Shown here: positions 24,830 to 33,627 of the stretch, in pieces
How the letters are laid out: each line of letters starts with the position of its first letter
Position numbering within the stretch: the stretch's first letter is position 1
DNA from: Cupriavidus sp. BIS7
GTDB taxonomy: Bacteria > Pseudomonadota > Gammaproteobacteria > Burkholderiales > Burkholderiaceae
Length of the DNA: 64,000 bases
Assembly: GCF_000292345.1 (NCBI RefSeq)
Contig: NZ_ALOU01000069.1
Location: forward strand, 61,009 to 125,008
Direction of reading: 5' to 3'
Position numbers and translations under genes: made by a program
The notes under the pieces: model-generated
The model's input: only the letters and a program-made list of their open reading frames with translations
Databases searched by the model: none
What the model was told of the DNA's origin: nothing

Positions 24830-25681
24830 ATGCAACCTGTCCCTCAATCAAGCGTGAACCCAGCACCTCCTGTCCCCCAGAAGATCTTCCAGGCCTCGAT
24901 CAAGCAGTTGTTGCTTGCCACGGTGCTGGGTGCGTTGATTGCTATAGCAATTGCCCAGTCCATGACGCCTAGGTGGACAGGCAAGGTTACTGTTCAAGTT
25001 GGCCAGATCACGATTCCCGATCAGGCCCCGAGGCTGGTCGAGACGGTGCTGACCACAGTCGAACGCCTCAACCTGCAGAGCTTCCGCACCGACGTCCTCA
25101 AATCGCTGGGCCTGCCATTGCCCGGCATCGGTCACAAGGAAGCTACGCTCGTGTTCGATTCGATGAGCGCTACTCCATCGAGGGCAGGCGACCTGCTGAA
25201 TCTTCAGGTGTCCGCCTTTTCGCGAGAGCAGGCCGCCAAGGTACTGCAGGCATCGGTTGCGCTACTGAACGGCACACACCTGAGTCTCATCCAGCCATCA
25301 CTAGAGCGGATGAAGGCGGATCTCGCCAGTACCGGGGCCAGGCTGGCCAATACCGAACGTGAGTACGACCAAACCTATCGTGCGCTCAAGGCGAGAAGTA
25401 CGCAGGCAGGGACAGCCGGCGCCCGCGACATCCTCACTTCGAACGTTCTCTCGACGCTGCAGAATCAAATTCTCGAGCTAAAGAAGCACAAGGAACAACT
25501 AGAGGATGCGTTGGATCCCGCGCGTAGCTACTCGACTCGGGTCGTGGGGAACATCTACGTGCCCGAACGCCCCAGTACGCCGAGCAAGCTCCTTGTCGTC
25601 GCGGCGGGCACCTTGCTAGGTCTGTTTGTCGGGCTGGCGATTGCATTCTTCCGGCACGCGCAATCAAGCCGCGAGCCTTAG
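24830..25681 (+). CDS. Wzz-like chain-length or polysaccharide co-polymerase protein without kinase domain
   Basis: A 283-residue protein with two membrane segments, one at about residues 26-44 (LLLATVLGALIAIAIAQ) and one near the C-terminus (LLVVAAGTLLGLFVGLAIAFF). Between them is a periplasmic helical region with a coiled-coil-like stretch (about 155-225). The pre-TM2 motif PERPSTPSKLLVV resembles the Pro-rich Wzz motif. It lacks the Walker motifs and tyrosine tail of Wzc-type kinases. It probably modulates chain length or export of the block A glycan. ATG 24830 preferred to an in-frame TTG two codons earlier. Confidence 0.75.
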   Translation: MQPVPQSSVNPAPPVPQKIFQASIKQLLLATVLGALIAIAIAQSMTPRWTGKVTVQVGQITIPDQAPRLVETVLTTVERLNLQSFRTDVLKSLGLPLPGIGHKEATLVFDSMSATPSRAGDLLNLQVSAFSREQAAKVLQASVALLNGTHLSLIQPSLERMKADLASTGARLANTEREYDQTYRALKARSTQAGTAGARDILTSNVLSTLQNQILELKKHKEQLEDALDPARSYSTRVVGNIYVPERPSTPSKLLVVAAGTLLGLFVGLAIAFFRHAQSSREP

Positions 25682-25824
25682 GTGGCGCCTTCGCCTTCCT
25701 AGTACCAGCCGGCTTGGGGGAATTCTTGAGGGGACGGCCGGGACTGCCCGCTGACACCAATGAGAATCGGCACACGGGCGGCGGCTGCCACGACCTTCGG
25801 CTTGCTGGACCTCTGCGGGAGTTT

Positions 25825-25893
25825 GAAGGCGAAAGTTACCGCCTCAGGGAAGCCGCTGGCAGACTTGCCGTTCCCGAGAAAGCCGACGCCTGA
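25825..25893 (+). pseudogene. Possible IS21-type istB C-terminal remnant
   Basis: The frame reads EGESYRLREAAGRLAVPEKADA and stop. From memory this resembles the end of IstB-like ATPases (GESYRLR tails). It is followed by a GGGGGAATTC-containing stretch and CAGAAGTGGGGCGTTTGA, reminiscent of IS21-family terminal repeats. Upstream codons do not match IstB, so at most this is a short scar. Weakly supported. Confidence 0.25.
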
Positions 25894-25972
25894 TGCACCG
25901 GTCCTGCATGGGGGAATTCACCCGACCAGAAGTGGGGCGTTTGAGCGATCTGTTTTAGGTAGAGGAATCAAC

Positions 25973-26003
25973 GGCTTATGCCTCACGGCGTAGGCCTTTT
26001 TTT
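25973..26003 (+). terminator. Rho-independent terminator downstream of block A
   Basis: A 10-bp stem GGCTTATGCC with GGCGTAGGCC (two G-U pairs in RNA) around TCAC, followed directly by seven Ts. It would end the block A transcript. Confidence 0.85.
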
Positions 26004-26367
26004 CTTGCCTGCTCGACAACGGCTTCCAATATCACCCAAACCCGACTTCCACTGTATGCACATGCAGCGCCTCTTCAAAAAACCGGCTCGCTACCAACCG
26101 AAATATCAATTCGGTGCGATCCGCGCAAATTTTCTTCACTAGGTGCGAGATTCTGGCCGCCAATGTGCGCAAGACCGCAGCAGCAGGTACGTGCTGTTTT
26201 CGCAGTCACGGCGCATCCTTGTACAAGGGGACGGGCGGTTCGGGCGCTTGGAAGTCGGTGCTTGACGTGACGATGCACACTGTATATCCAACCAGTACCC
26301 GCATTAGCGTCTCGGCGCAATTGTTGGCGTACCATACCGCCTTGGCTACAAACAATACAAAAGAGAG

Positions 26368-28458
26368 ATGAAGTACAGGGCAGATATTGACGGGCTGCGC
26401 GCGATCGCGGTGCTTAGCGTCCTTTTCTTCCACGCGGGCTTCCAGGCGTTCAGCGGCGGATACATCGGGGTCGACGTTTTCTTCGTTATAAGTGGCTATC
26501 TGATCACAAGGATGATCAGGGACCAGGTCGCGGCCGGCACGTTCTCGTTCGGGAACTTCTACCTGCGCCGCGCGCGCCGGCTGTTCCCGGCGATGCTCGC
26601 CACCTATCTGCTGACGGCAGTTTCGGCGATCGTGCTGTTCGCTCCGCAGTATCTGGAGCGGTTTGGCGGCGAGATGATCCACGCCATGGCCAGCATCTCG
26701 AACTTCTACTTCTGGCTGGAGGCTGATTATTTCGATGCTGGCGCAAAGCTGAAGCCGTTGCTCCATACTTGGTCGCTGAGTGTCGAGGAACAGTTCTATC
26801 TGATCTGGCCGCTGATGCTTGTGCTTGCAATGAGGGGGCGCAAGTGGTTGGCCCCCGCCATTCTGATCAGTGTCAGCGTCGCCAGCCTACTGGCAAACGA
26901 TGCAGCCGCCGGCAATCAAGCTGTGGTCGCGAAAGACTTTGGCAACACCGGGCTCGGCCAGTTCCTTGCCTCCACCGACCTGCCGGGCGGGAAGGCGGCG
27001 ATGTATTTCCTGCTGCCCTTCCGCGTCTTCGAATTCGGATTCGGCGGCATCTTGGTGTGGCTGGAGCGCTTCCTAGAGCCCAAGCGCAAGATGGTGCTGG
27101 ATGTCGTGATGCTGATCGGTCTGGTGCTGGTCGGATACGGCATCTTTACGTTCAATGACCACACCCTTTTCCCGTGGCTCAACGCTATCCCGCCCTGCCT
27201 CGGCACCACGCTACTGATCTATGCAGGGCGCGACAGTCGCATTGGCCGCATCGTCGGCCTGGCTTCCGGCGTTGGCAAGATCAGCTACTCGGTCTACCTA
27301 GTGCACTGGCCGATCATTGTCTTCACGGAGTACTGGCTGATCGACCCGCCGAGCACTAACACAAAGATCGCCATGTGCGCCGCGTCCATCGCCGCTGGCT
27401 GGCTGATCTACCGCGTCATCGAGACTCCGTTCCGGCACGCCAAGGCTACGGTGAAGCCGATGCCGGGAATGGTCAGCGCGTCCGACGTCACCTTCGCACT
27501 GACAATGTTCGTGAGCGCCGCGGTGGTCTTCATTGCCGGCAGCAGCATCTGGAAGTTCGACGGCTGGAAGTGGCGCGTCGATCCGAAGTACGCTTACTCG
27601 GCATCGGAGTTTCACCTGAAATTTTGGGGCGGCGCAGGGTACCCGACGAATGAGTTTGTTCAGTTTGGCGCTGCGTCGAAGCAGCAGTTTCTGATGTTCG
27701 GCGACAGCTTCGCGATGCAGTACGCGAAGGCGATCGACGGGATGTCCGCCGCAGGAAATGTCGGGTTCAACGTCCTATTCCACCAGGGCTGCATGATCCT
27801 GCCGAACGCCGTCCGGCTGCGCGATGGGGTGGAAGACAAATCCTGTTCCGTGGAGTACCAGAAGATCAAGCAAGCCTTGGCGGCAAACCCCGCTAAGGAT
27901 GTGCTGATCGCCTTCAACTGGGCCGGATACAAAGATCTACTGGCGCGGCGCGACGGCAAACCGCTGAAGTTTGAGAGAGACGTGGACTACTACGCATTCC
28001 TGGCCAAAGAGATCCGCGTCATAGCAGCGGACGGTGGCAGCCAGCGCCGGTACTTTATCATCGGTTCGCCCAACCCATCGTTCAACGCGATCACCTGCCT
28101 AGGATCGAGCGCGCTGATTCCGCGGCAGTGCAAGGAAAGCATCGATCGACATGACCAGGCCGTGAACAAGGCTCTGATGGCGATTGCGAAGTCCGGAAGC
28201 AATATCTACTTCATCGACCCCAACACGGCGCTATGCGACAAAGAGAAGTGTGTGGCCATCAAGAACGGTGAACCCGTCTATTCCGATGGCGCGCACCTAT
28301 CGTTTGCTGGAACCGAGATTGTGGTTCCGTACATGGTGTACCAGGTGACGCACGTCAACGTCGAGGGGCCAGCGCTTCAAGCGCTGCCTGATGCCGGCCC
28401 CGGCACCTCCCCTGCAGCAGAAGGTCAAGCCCAAACTGGCGGAGATCAGCGAGCGTAG
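26368..28458 (+). CDS. OafA-type membrane O-acyltransferase with C-terminal SGNH domain
   Basis: A 696-residue enzyme that would O-acetylate a surface polysaccharide, using a cytoplasmic acyl donor and a periplasmic SGNH domain. The N-terminal acyltransferase-3 domain (about 1-360) starts KYRADIDGLRAIAVLSVLFF, with the catalytic histidine region FFHAGF, RRARRLFPAML and HTWSLSVEEQFYLIWP. The SGNH domain (about 430-660) has the GDSFAMQY nucleophile at S447 and the DGAHLS Asp/His pair (D640, H643). A purine-rich AAGAGAG site precedes ATG 26368. It stands alone between two transcription units, so its target could be the block A or the block B glycan. Confidence 0.9.
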   Translation: MKYRADIDGLRAIAVLSVLFFHAGFQAFSGGYIGVDVFFVISGYLITRMIRDQVAAGTFSFGNFYLRRARRLFPAMLATYLLTAVSAIVLFAPQYLERFGGEMIHAMASISNFYFWLEADYFDAGAKLKPLLHTWSLSVEEQFYLIWPLMLVLAMRGRKWLAPAILISVSVASLLANDAAAGNQAVVAKDFGNTGLGQFLASTDLPGGKAAMYFLLPFRVFEFGFGGILVWLERFLEPKRKMVLDVVMLIGLVLVGYGIFTFNDHTLFPWLNAIPPCLGTTLLIYAGRDSRIGRIVGLASGVGKISYSVYLVHWPIIVFTEYWLIDPPSTNTKIAMCAASIAAGWLIYRVIETPFRHAKATVKPMPGMVSASDVTFALTMFVSAAVVFIAGSSIWKFDGWKWRVDPKYAYSASEFHLKFWGGAGYPTNEFVQFGAASKQQFLMFGDSFAMQYAKAIDGMSAAGNVGFNVLFHQGCMILPNAVRLRDGVEDKSCSVEYQKIKQALAANPAKDVLIAFNWAGYKDLLARRDGKPLKFERDVDYYAFLAKEIRVIAADGGSQRRYFIIGSPNPSFNAITCLGSSALIPRQCKESIDRHDQAVNKALMAIAKSGSNIYFIDPNTALCDKEKCVAIKNGEPVYSDGAHLSFAGTEIVVPYMVYQVTHVNVEGPALQALPDAGPGTSPAAEGQAQTGGDQRA

Positions 28459-28459
28459 G

Positions 28460-28488
28460 GCCCGCCGGCGTCTTCAGCACCGGCGGGC
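28460..28488. terminator. Strong hairpin between converging genes
   Basis: Stem GCCCGCCGG with CCGGCGGGC around an 11-base loop, immediately after the acyltransferase stop and before the end of the converging block B genes. No T run follows, so it may act as a 3'-end stabiliser or a weak bidirectional terminator. Confidence 0.45.
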
Positions 28489-28612
28489 ATGCTTATGCCG
28501 CTGGCAACGACGGCATTCTCGCGGTAGATCCGCATCCAGTCGTCGCCAGTGCGCCAGTCAGGAGTATCAGCCAGGTAATTACCAGGTCCGAACTGGTGCG
28601 GCTGCGTCGATC

Positions 28613-29704
28613 TCACTTTTTGACGATCATCCAACGCGGTGAACGGAATCGAACGATCCTCCTATACAGCTGCACGTACGTGATCACAAACACGATTACG
28701 AACGAGAGCAACACTATTCTGTTGTTCCAAAACAAGGTCGCCGGCAGTACCGCAAGCAGGCTGAGCAGCCACAGGTAAGGGGAGGTCATCGAATTTCGCC
28801 GCAGACGATGTCGCGCGTCCTGGCTGCCGACCGCCCAGCGGATGAGGCGCCGGTAGATGAGCGTGTGCAGGTGCACGCCGTCCGGATAGCCGGCCGGCAC
28901 GCCCTTCAACACCTTGCGGCGATAGATCGAGAACAGCGTCTCGAAGATCGGATAGATCACCATAAGAACCGGGTACCAGGCCGAAACCTGCGGATTTCGC
29001 AGCACCAGCAAAATGCTGCATTCGGCCAGCATGAACCCAATCAGGTACGCACCTCCATCCCCCAGGAAAATATGACCTGCGGGAAAATTCCAGATGAAGA
29101 AGCCAAGGATGGCGCCGATCATCGCAAAGGCGATCGAGAGGACAAGTGTATCTCCGACCTGAAAAGCGACGTAGCTCAACGATACAAACATCATGATAGC
29201 CACCATCGAGGCGAGGCCGTTGAAGCCGTCGATAATATTCACGGCATTGGCGAGCCCCGCCACGGCAAGCGTCGTGATGACGATGGAAATCCACGGGAAG
29301 GTCAGTACGATATCCAGCGGGGCCACATCGATACGCACCACGCGCGCGCCGAGCAGATAGACGGCAAGCAGCGCCGAAACCATCGTCGCCACCAGTCGCT
29401 CGCGCGGACTCACACGCTTGGTCAGGTCCTCGACAAACCCCGCCAGAAAAGCCGGGGTAGCACATACCAGCACCAGCAGGAAGGATTGCCCGGCAATCCG
29501 GTCCTTGAAGTGCACGACGACGCCGGCGGCCAGCAGCGCGAGGGCGATGCCAAATCCGCCGATGCGCGGTACCGGGCGGGCATGAAATTTCTGTACTCCA
29601 TTCAGGTCCCAGTCCGCTGTCAGGTGGGCATGAAGACTTGAATACCTGATTACCAGCAGAGTAATCACGAACGACAGTACAAAGGCAATGGACAGTGTAA
29701 ACAT
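28613..29704 (-). CDS. WecA/WbpL-like undecaprenyl-phosphate HexNAc-1-phosphate transferase (last gene of block B)
   Basis: Integral-membrane initiating enzyme of the MraY/WecA superfamily, 363 residues with about eleven hydrophobic helices. Recognisable motifs are VPRIGGFGIAL (N-terminal, substrate region), FVEDL in the second cytoplasmic loop, the catalytic NIIDGFNGLAS motif and FLGDGGAYLIGF. The family attaches GlcNAc-, FucNAc- or QuiNAc-type sugar phosphates to undecaprenyl phosphate. In Pseudomonas O-antigen clusters WbpL works together with a WbuB/WbjE-type transferase, which is also present here. It starts 97 bases after the PglD-like gene's stop. Exact donor sugar unknown. Confidence 0.88.
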   Translation of the reverse strand: MFTLSIAFVLSFVITLLVIRYSSLHAHLTADWDLNGVQKFHARPVPRIGGFGIALALLAAGVVVHFKDRIAGQSFLLVLVCATPAFLAGFVEDLTKRVSPRERLVATMVSALLAVYLLGARVVRIDVAPLDIVLTFPWISIVITTLAVAGLANAVNIIDGFNGLASMVAIMMFVSLSYVAFQVGDTLVLSIAFAMIGAILGFFIWNFPAGHIFLGDGGAYLIGFMLAECSILLVLRNPQVSAWYPVLMVIYPIFETLFSIYRRKVLKGVPAGYPDGVHLHTLIYRRLIRWAVGSQDARHRLRRNSMTSPYLWLLSLLAVLPATLFWNNRIVLLSFVIVFVITYVQLYRRIVRFRSPRWMIVKK

Positions 29705-29801
29705 AGGGTCGTTGTTGCGCCGTTAGCGCCGCTGATTCAGGTCGCAAGACCTGGCACATCGCAGCTTCAGCTGGACTGTGATTAGATTCATCAATAGACT
29801 C

Positions 29802-30383
29802 TCAACGCTCAACTCGGGGCAGCGCTGTACCAGGCGCGAGCACAGCGCCGGCTTCCACCTTGACGCCATAACCCAGCGCGGCGCCCGCTTGCATCCACGC
29901 CGAGCGCTCCAGCACCGCGCCTCCTGCCATAGAGGCATTGGTGCCAAGGTGCCCGAAATCCTCGATCACGCAATGGTGATCGACAACCGCCCCGCTGTTG
30001 ACGATCACGCCCGCACCAAGCCGCGCCTCGGTGCCCACGACGGCCGCTGCCATCAGCGCACAGCCTGGCCCGATAATCGCGCGCGGAGAAACGACGGCGC
30101 GCGGATGAATAACGGTGACGACTTCGAAGGCGAACGCGGTCAGCTGCTTCTGCAACTGTTCGCGCACCGTGTTATTCCCGATGGCAACGATCGCCGCCCC
30201 TGCATACTGGCGGCACCGCTCGAGCTCCGCAGTCGTCCCGAGGACCGGGTACTCCCATACCTGCTGCAATTCCAGTGCACCGTCGTCCACGAAGCCGGCC
30301 AACGTATAAGTACCAGCCACCAGAACGGCCTCGGCAACGGCTCTTCCGTGGCCACCCGCTCCCACAATCAACAAGTGTGTCAT
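29802..30383 (-). CDS. PglD/NeuD-type acetyltransferase
   Basis: A 193-residue sugar acyltransferase. The N-terminal Rossmann-like part (LLIVGAGGHGRAVAEAV, residues 4-20) binds the nucleotide sugar. The C-terminal half is a left-handed beta-helix of hexapeptide repeats with the catalytic-type VVDHHCVIEDFGHLG segment. PglD enzymes N-acetylate UDP-4-amino-dideoxy sugars; NeuD homologues O-acetylate sialic acids. No 4-aminotransferase or matching 4,6-dehydratase partner (PglE/PglF) is visible in this window, so the substrate is uncertain. It starts 12 bases after the PglC-like gene. Confidence 0.82.
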   Translation of the reverse strand: MTHLLIVGAGGHGRAVAEAVLVAGTYTLAGFVDDGALELQQVWEYPVLGTTAELERCRQYAGAAIVAIGNNTVREQLQKQLTAFAFEVVTVIHPRAVVSPRAIIGPGCALMAAAVVGTEARLGAGVIVNSGAVVDHHCVIEDFGHLGTNASMAGGAVLERSAWMQAGAALGYGVKVEAGAVLAPGTALPRVER

Positions 30384-30395
30384 GTGCCCAGATCC

Positions 30396-30956
30396 TTAGT
30401 GCGAAATACCTTCACGTTGAATGGCTTTCGCGAGCGTCAGCCACAGGATGCGCATGTCGAAGCAAAAGGATCGACGCTTCAGGTACTCAAGGTCCATGCG
30501 AACCTTTTCGACAACGGGCAAAGTGTCCCGCCCGTTAACCTGCGCCCACCCGGTCAGCCCAGGCACCAGTTCATGTATCCCTTGCCGCGTGCGCAACTCG
30601 ATCAGATCGAACTGGTTGAATAGCGCCGGACGCGGCCCGACGAAGCTCATGCTTCCCGACAAGATACTCCACAACTGCGGTAGTTCATCCAGACTGCTCT
30701 TCCGCAGGAACGATCCAATCGGAGTCAGATGAGACCCGGGATCGACAAGCAAGTCGGTCGCCACGACGGGAGTCCCTACGCGCATGCTCCTGAACTTGGG
30801 CATTCTGAATATCTTGTTGTCGCGCCCGACCCGGTCCGACCAATACAAGGCAGGGCCTCGCGAAGTAAGACGCACCAGCAGCGCAACGACCAGCGCCGGA
30901 ACTAGAAATATCAGAGCGGCCGCCATTGCCAACAGAAGATCGAACAATCGCTTCAC
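30396..30956 (-). CDS. PglC-like monotopic phosphoglycosyl transferase
   Basis: A 186-residue bacterial sugar transferase consisting almost only of the catalytic domain: an N-terminal re-entrant hydrophobic helix (KRLFDLLLAMAAALIFLVP), DRVGRDNKIFRMPKFRSMR, SSLDELPQLWSIL, SFVGPRPALF and PGLTGWAQVNGRD. It would transfer a sugar 1-phosphate to undecaprenyl phosphate. The frame extends upstream to 31115, but those residues are not family-like. GTG 30956, preceded by GAAGGGCGG, gives the classical PglC start. It is a second initiating enzyme in block B, next to a PglD-like gene. Confidence 0.85.
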   Translation of the reverse strand: MKRLFDLLLAMAAALIFLVPALVVALLVRLTSRGPALYWSDRVGRDNKIFRMPKFRSMRVGTPVVATDLLVDPGSHLTPIGSFLRKSSLDELPQLWSILSGSMSFVGPRPALFNQFDLIELRTRQGIHELVPGLTGWAQVNGRDTLPVVEKVRMDLEYLKRRSFCFDMRILWLTLAKAIQREGISH

Positions 30957-31242
30957 AACATCCGCCCTTCCATCGCTCTCACCAAGCCTTGAACTAACGT
31001 AAGCGGCGTCGCGTAGCTCGACCCTTGCGCGACATGACGCTTGCCCAGCATCGCAGTCACTCCCTACAGCCGAGGCTCGGGTACGAGTGCGCCGCTCGGC
31101 CAATGACTCTGGCAACGCGGCCCGGCACTGGGTGGCGACACGTCCTCACTGTGGGACGCAGACACGTGCGCAACTACCCCATTTCGAGCCAGCCCTTGCA
31201 CGGGGACACGCTGGATCGCTCCAGTTACCCACTTACCCAGAA

Positions 31243-32481
31243 TCATGGAGCCTCCCTTGATTTGCCTTCGCGTAGCCGCTCGAACCATGCCTCCAGGCGA
31301 GCAATGAGCGTATTTCGATCGAACTCGCGTGCGCTGACGGCAAGCCCTCGGGCACCCATAGCCTCTCGATCCTTCAACGGCATCCTCGACAACTGCAATA
31401 CAGCCGCAGCCAGACCTTCATGGTCGCCGGCCGGGCACGCCAAGCCAGCACCGGAGTCCTGTACTACTGATGCGCCTTCGCCATTCAGCATCGCGACCAC
31501 CGGAATCCCAGCGGCCAGATACGATTGCAGCTTGCTCGGAATCGTCATCGAGAAGATCGGCTCGTCCTTCAGACTGACCAGCAGCGCCTGCGCATGTTTG
31601 AAAAACGCCGGCATTCGTTCGAGAGGATGTCTCCCGAGCATCAGTACACAATCTTCGAGCTGGTGACTCTTGATCTCCTCGGCGACCCACTCACCCATTC
31701 TCCCATCGCCGACGATCAGCCATCGAATGTGAGAGTGATCCTTGAGCTCTTTCGCCGCAGCCAGAATTGCCGGAAAATCCTGCGCCACGCCAATATTCCC
31801 GGCGAACAAGATATTGAAGGTGTCTGGTTTCTCAGGCACCTCACTAGCAGCCACCGCGTGCTGCATATCGAACAGCGATTCGGCCCAGCCGGGGAAATAC
31901 TCTACCCGCGCGTTCCTGGACGCATATTTCCGAATTTGTGGGATAAAGCTGTGCGATTGCGCAAGAATAAGATCGCAGCGACTGTAGATTGATGCTACCA
32001 GCATGCCAACAGCACGCAGTATCATCGGCGACCTGATCACTCCCACCGCCTCAAGGGTTTCCGGCCAAAGATCCTGCACCCAAAATGCCATCGGCGCACG
32101 CTTGGCTGCACGCACGACCGCAGCCGGAATACCGACCGTAACGGGAGACGGCGCATACGTGAAGATGGCATCAAACTTCTTGCCGCGCAGCTTCCACAAA
32201 CCCACAGTTGACGCACTGATGGCGAATGTTAGGTAATTGATGACCAAGCGCAGGCTTCCCTTCTTGCGCGGCGTCATCGGTACGCGAACGATATCCACTC
32301 CCTCGTAGCGTGCAAAACTCTTGGGATCAGCACGAAATCGTGGAAACACGTCTCCCTCGGGATAGTTTGGCAACCCAGTGAGGACCGTGACCTGATGCCC
32401 GCGGCGAACCAGTTCAGCCGCCAGGTCATTGATCCGGAAGTTCTCTGGCCAGAAATACTGGGTAACGATCAGCAATCGCAT
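31243..32481 (-). CDS. wbuB: WbuB-like glycosyltransferase (probable L-FucNAc transferase)
   Basis: A 412-residue family 4 GT-B glycosyltransferase with the WbuB/WbjE N-terminus MRLLIVTQYFWPENFRINDL and the segments VLTGLPNYPEGDVF, FWVQDLWPETLEAVG and NILFAGNIGVAQDF. WbuB homologues transfer L-FucNAc from the nucleotide sugar, and here the gene directly follows the three UDP-L-FucNAc biosynthesis genes (11 bases after fnlC), which supports that role. A 286-base gap with nothing recognisable separates it from the PglC-like gene. Confidence 0.87.
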   Translation of the reverse strand: MRLLIVTQYFWPENFRINDLAAELVRRGHQVTVLTGLPNYPEGDVFPRFRADPKSFARYEGVDIVRVPMTPRKKGSLRLVINYLTFAISASTVGLWKLRGKKFDAIFTYAPSPVTVGIPAAVVRAAKRAPMAFWVQDLWPETLEAVGVIRSPMILRAVGMLVASIYSRCDLILAQSHSFIPQIRKYASRNARVEYFPGWAESLFDMQHAVAASEVPEKPDTFNILFAGNIGVAQDFPAILAAAKELKDHSHIRWLIVGDGRMGEWVAEEIKSHQLEDCVLMLGRHPLERMPAFFKHAQALLVSLKDEPIFSMTIPSKLQSYLAAGIPVVAMLNGEGASVVQDSGAGLACPAGDHEGLAAAVLQLSRMPLKDREAMGARGLAVSAREFDRNTLIARLEAWFERLREGKSREAP

Positions 32482-32492
32482 GGATCAGTAAC

Positions 32493-33623
32493 TTAATATT
32501 TCTTCCAAACCACACGGTTCACGTAGTCCGTATAGCTGTGGATGATGCGCAGCACCTTGTCAGAAACGTTGGGCACACTGTAGTCCGCCACAAGACAGAG
32601 CATTCGCTCTTCGCCACGAGGCTGGTCCGCCAAAATGGCCAGACCTTGCATCACGCGATCGACGTCCTGACCAACGAGCATTACCGCCCCCTCTTCCATG
32701 CCCTCATGCCGTTCCTGCGCCTCGCGCAGGTTGAGCGCCGGGAAGTTCAGGATTGACGACTCCTCACTGATCGTACCGCTGTCGGAAAGCACCGCTTTGG
32801 CCGAGATCTGCAACTTGTTGTAGTCAGTGAATCCAAGTGGCTTGAGCAACCGCACCTTGGGATGGAATGTAGCGCCGAGAGCGTCGACCCGCTTCTGCGT
32901 GCGCGGGTGTGTCGACACGACAACCGGCAACTCGTAGCGCTCCGCCACGGTGTTCAGCAAATTGACCAGCTTGCGGAAATTGGCCTCAGAGTCGACATTC
33001 TCCTCCCGGTGGGCACTGACCACAAAGAACTGGCCAGCGGAGAGACCGAGCCGGTCGAGTACATCGGAAGAGGCTATGCGCGACGTGTAGTACGCAAGCA
33101 CTTCCGTCATCGGACTGCCAGTCTTTATCACTAAATCGGGAGGCAGTCCTTCACGCAGCAGGCATTCGCGAGCGATCGTGCTATAGGTCAAGTTGACGTC
33201 CGAGGTGTGATCGACAATGCGACGGTTGATCTCCTCGGGTACGCGCATGTCGAAGCAGCGGTTACCAGCCTCCATGTGGAAGATTGGCACTTTGCGCCGT
33301 TTTGCTGGGAGAACCGAAATGCAGCTGTTGGTATCCCCCAGCACCAGCAATGCGTCCGGGCGCTCAGATTCCAGCACGCCATCCACTGCAATGATGACCT
33401 TGCCGATCGTTTCGGCCGCGCTACCGCCCGCAGCATTCAGGAAATGGTCTGGTTTTCGAATGCCTAGGTCTTCAAAGAAAATCTGGTTCAATTCATAGTC
33501 ATAGTTCTGGCCGGTGTGCACCATGACGTGGTCACAATACACATCCAGTTTTGCCATCACGCGTGAGAGACGAATGATCTCTGGACGCGTGCCAACCACG
33601 GTCATCACCTTGAGCTTCTTCAT
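32493..33623 (-). CDS. fnlC: UDP-N-acetyl-L-fucosamine synthase (2-epimerase, WbjD/FnlC type)
   Basis: Performs the last step of UDP-L-FucNAc synthesis, C2 epimerisation of the L-talose intermediate. The 376-residue protein belongs to the UDP-GlcNAc 2-epimerase fold: VVGTRPEIIRLSRVM (residues 8-22), HTGQNYDYELNQIFFEDL, AGNRCFDMRVPEEINRR, VVSAHREENVD and SDSGTISEESSI. The wording of these motifs follows the FnlC/WbjD subgroup rather than WecB. ATG 33623 was chosen; the frame extends 13 codons into fnlA. It lies 4 bases after fnlA. Confidence 0.9.
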   Translation of the reverse strand: MKKLKVMTVVGTRPEIIRLSRVMAKLDVYCDHVMVHTGQNYDYELNQIFFEDLGIRKPDHFLNAAGGSAAETIGKVIIAVDGVLESERPDALLVLGDTNSCISVLPAKRRKVPIFHMEAGNRCFDMRVPEEINRRIVDHTSDVNLTYSTIARECLLREGLPPDLVIKTGSPMTEVLAYYTSRIASSDVLDRLGLSAGQFFVVSAHREENVDSEANFRKLVNLLNTVAERYELPVVVSTHPRTQKRVDALGATFHPKVRLLKPLGFTDYNKLQISAKAVLSDSGTISEESSILNFPALNLREAQERHEGMEEGAVMLVGQDVDRVMQGLAILADQPRGEERMLCLVADYSVPNVSDKVLRIIHSYTDYVNRVVWKKY

Positions 33624-33627
33624 GGCG

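Larger units (their letters stand above)
25682..26367. other. Long gene-poor spacer between block A and the acyltransferase gene
   Basis: About 690 bases with no convincing gene. A 77-codon frame at 25760-25993 and an 85-codon frame at 26114-26371 have no recognisable motifs and are not called. The left part contains a possible insertion-sequence scar (25825-25893) and GGGGGAATTC twice, at about 25715 and 25911. A terminator lies at 25973-26003. The right part is lower in GC and should hold the promoter of the acyltransferase gene; GAGAG at about 26361 precedes its ATG. Confidence 0.5.
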
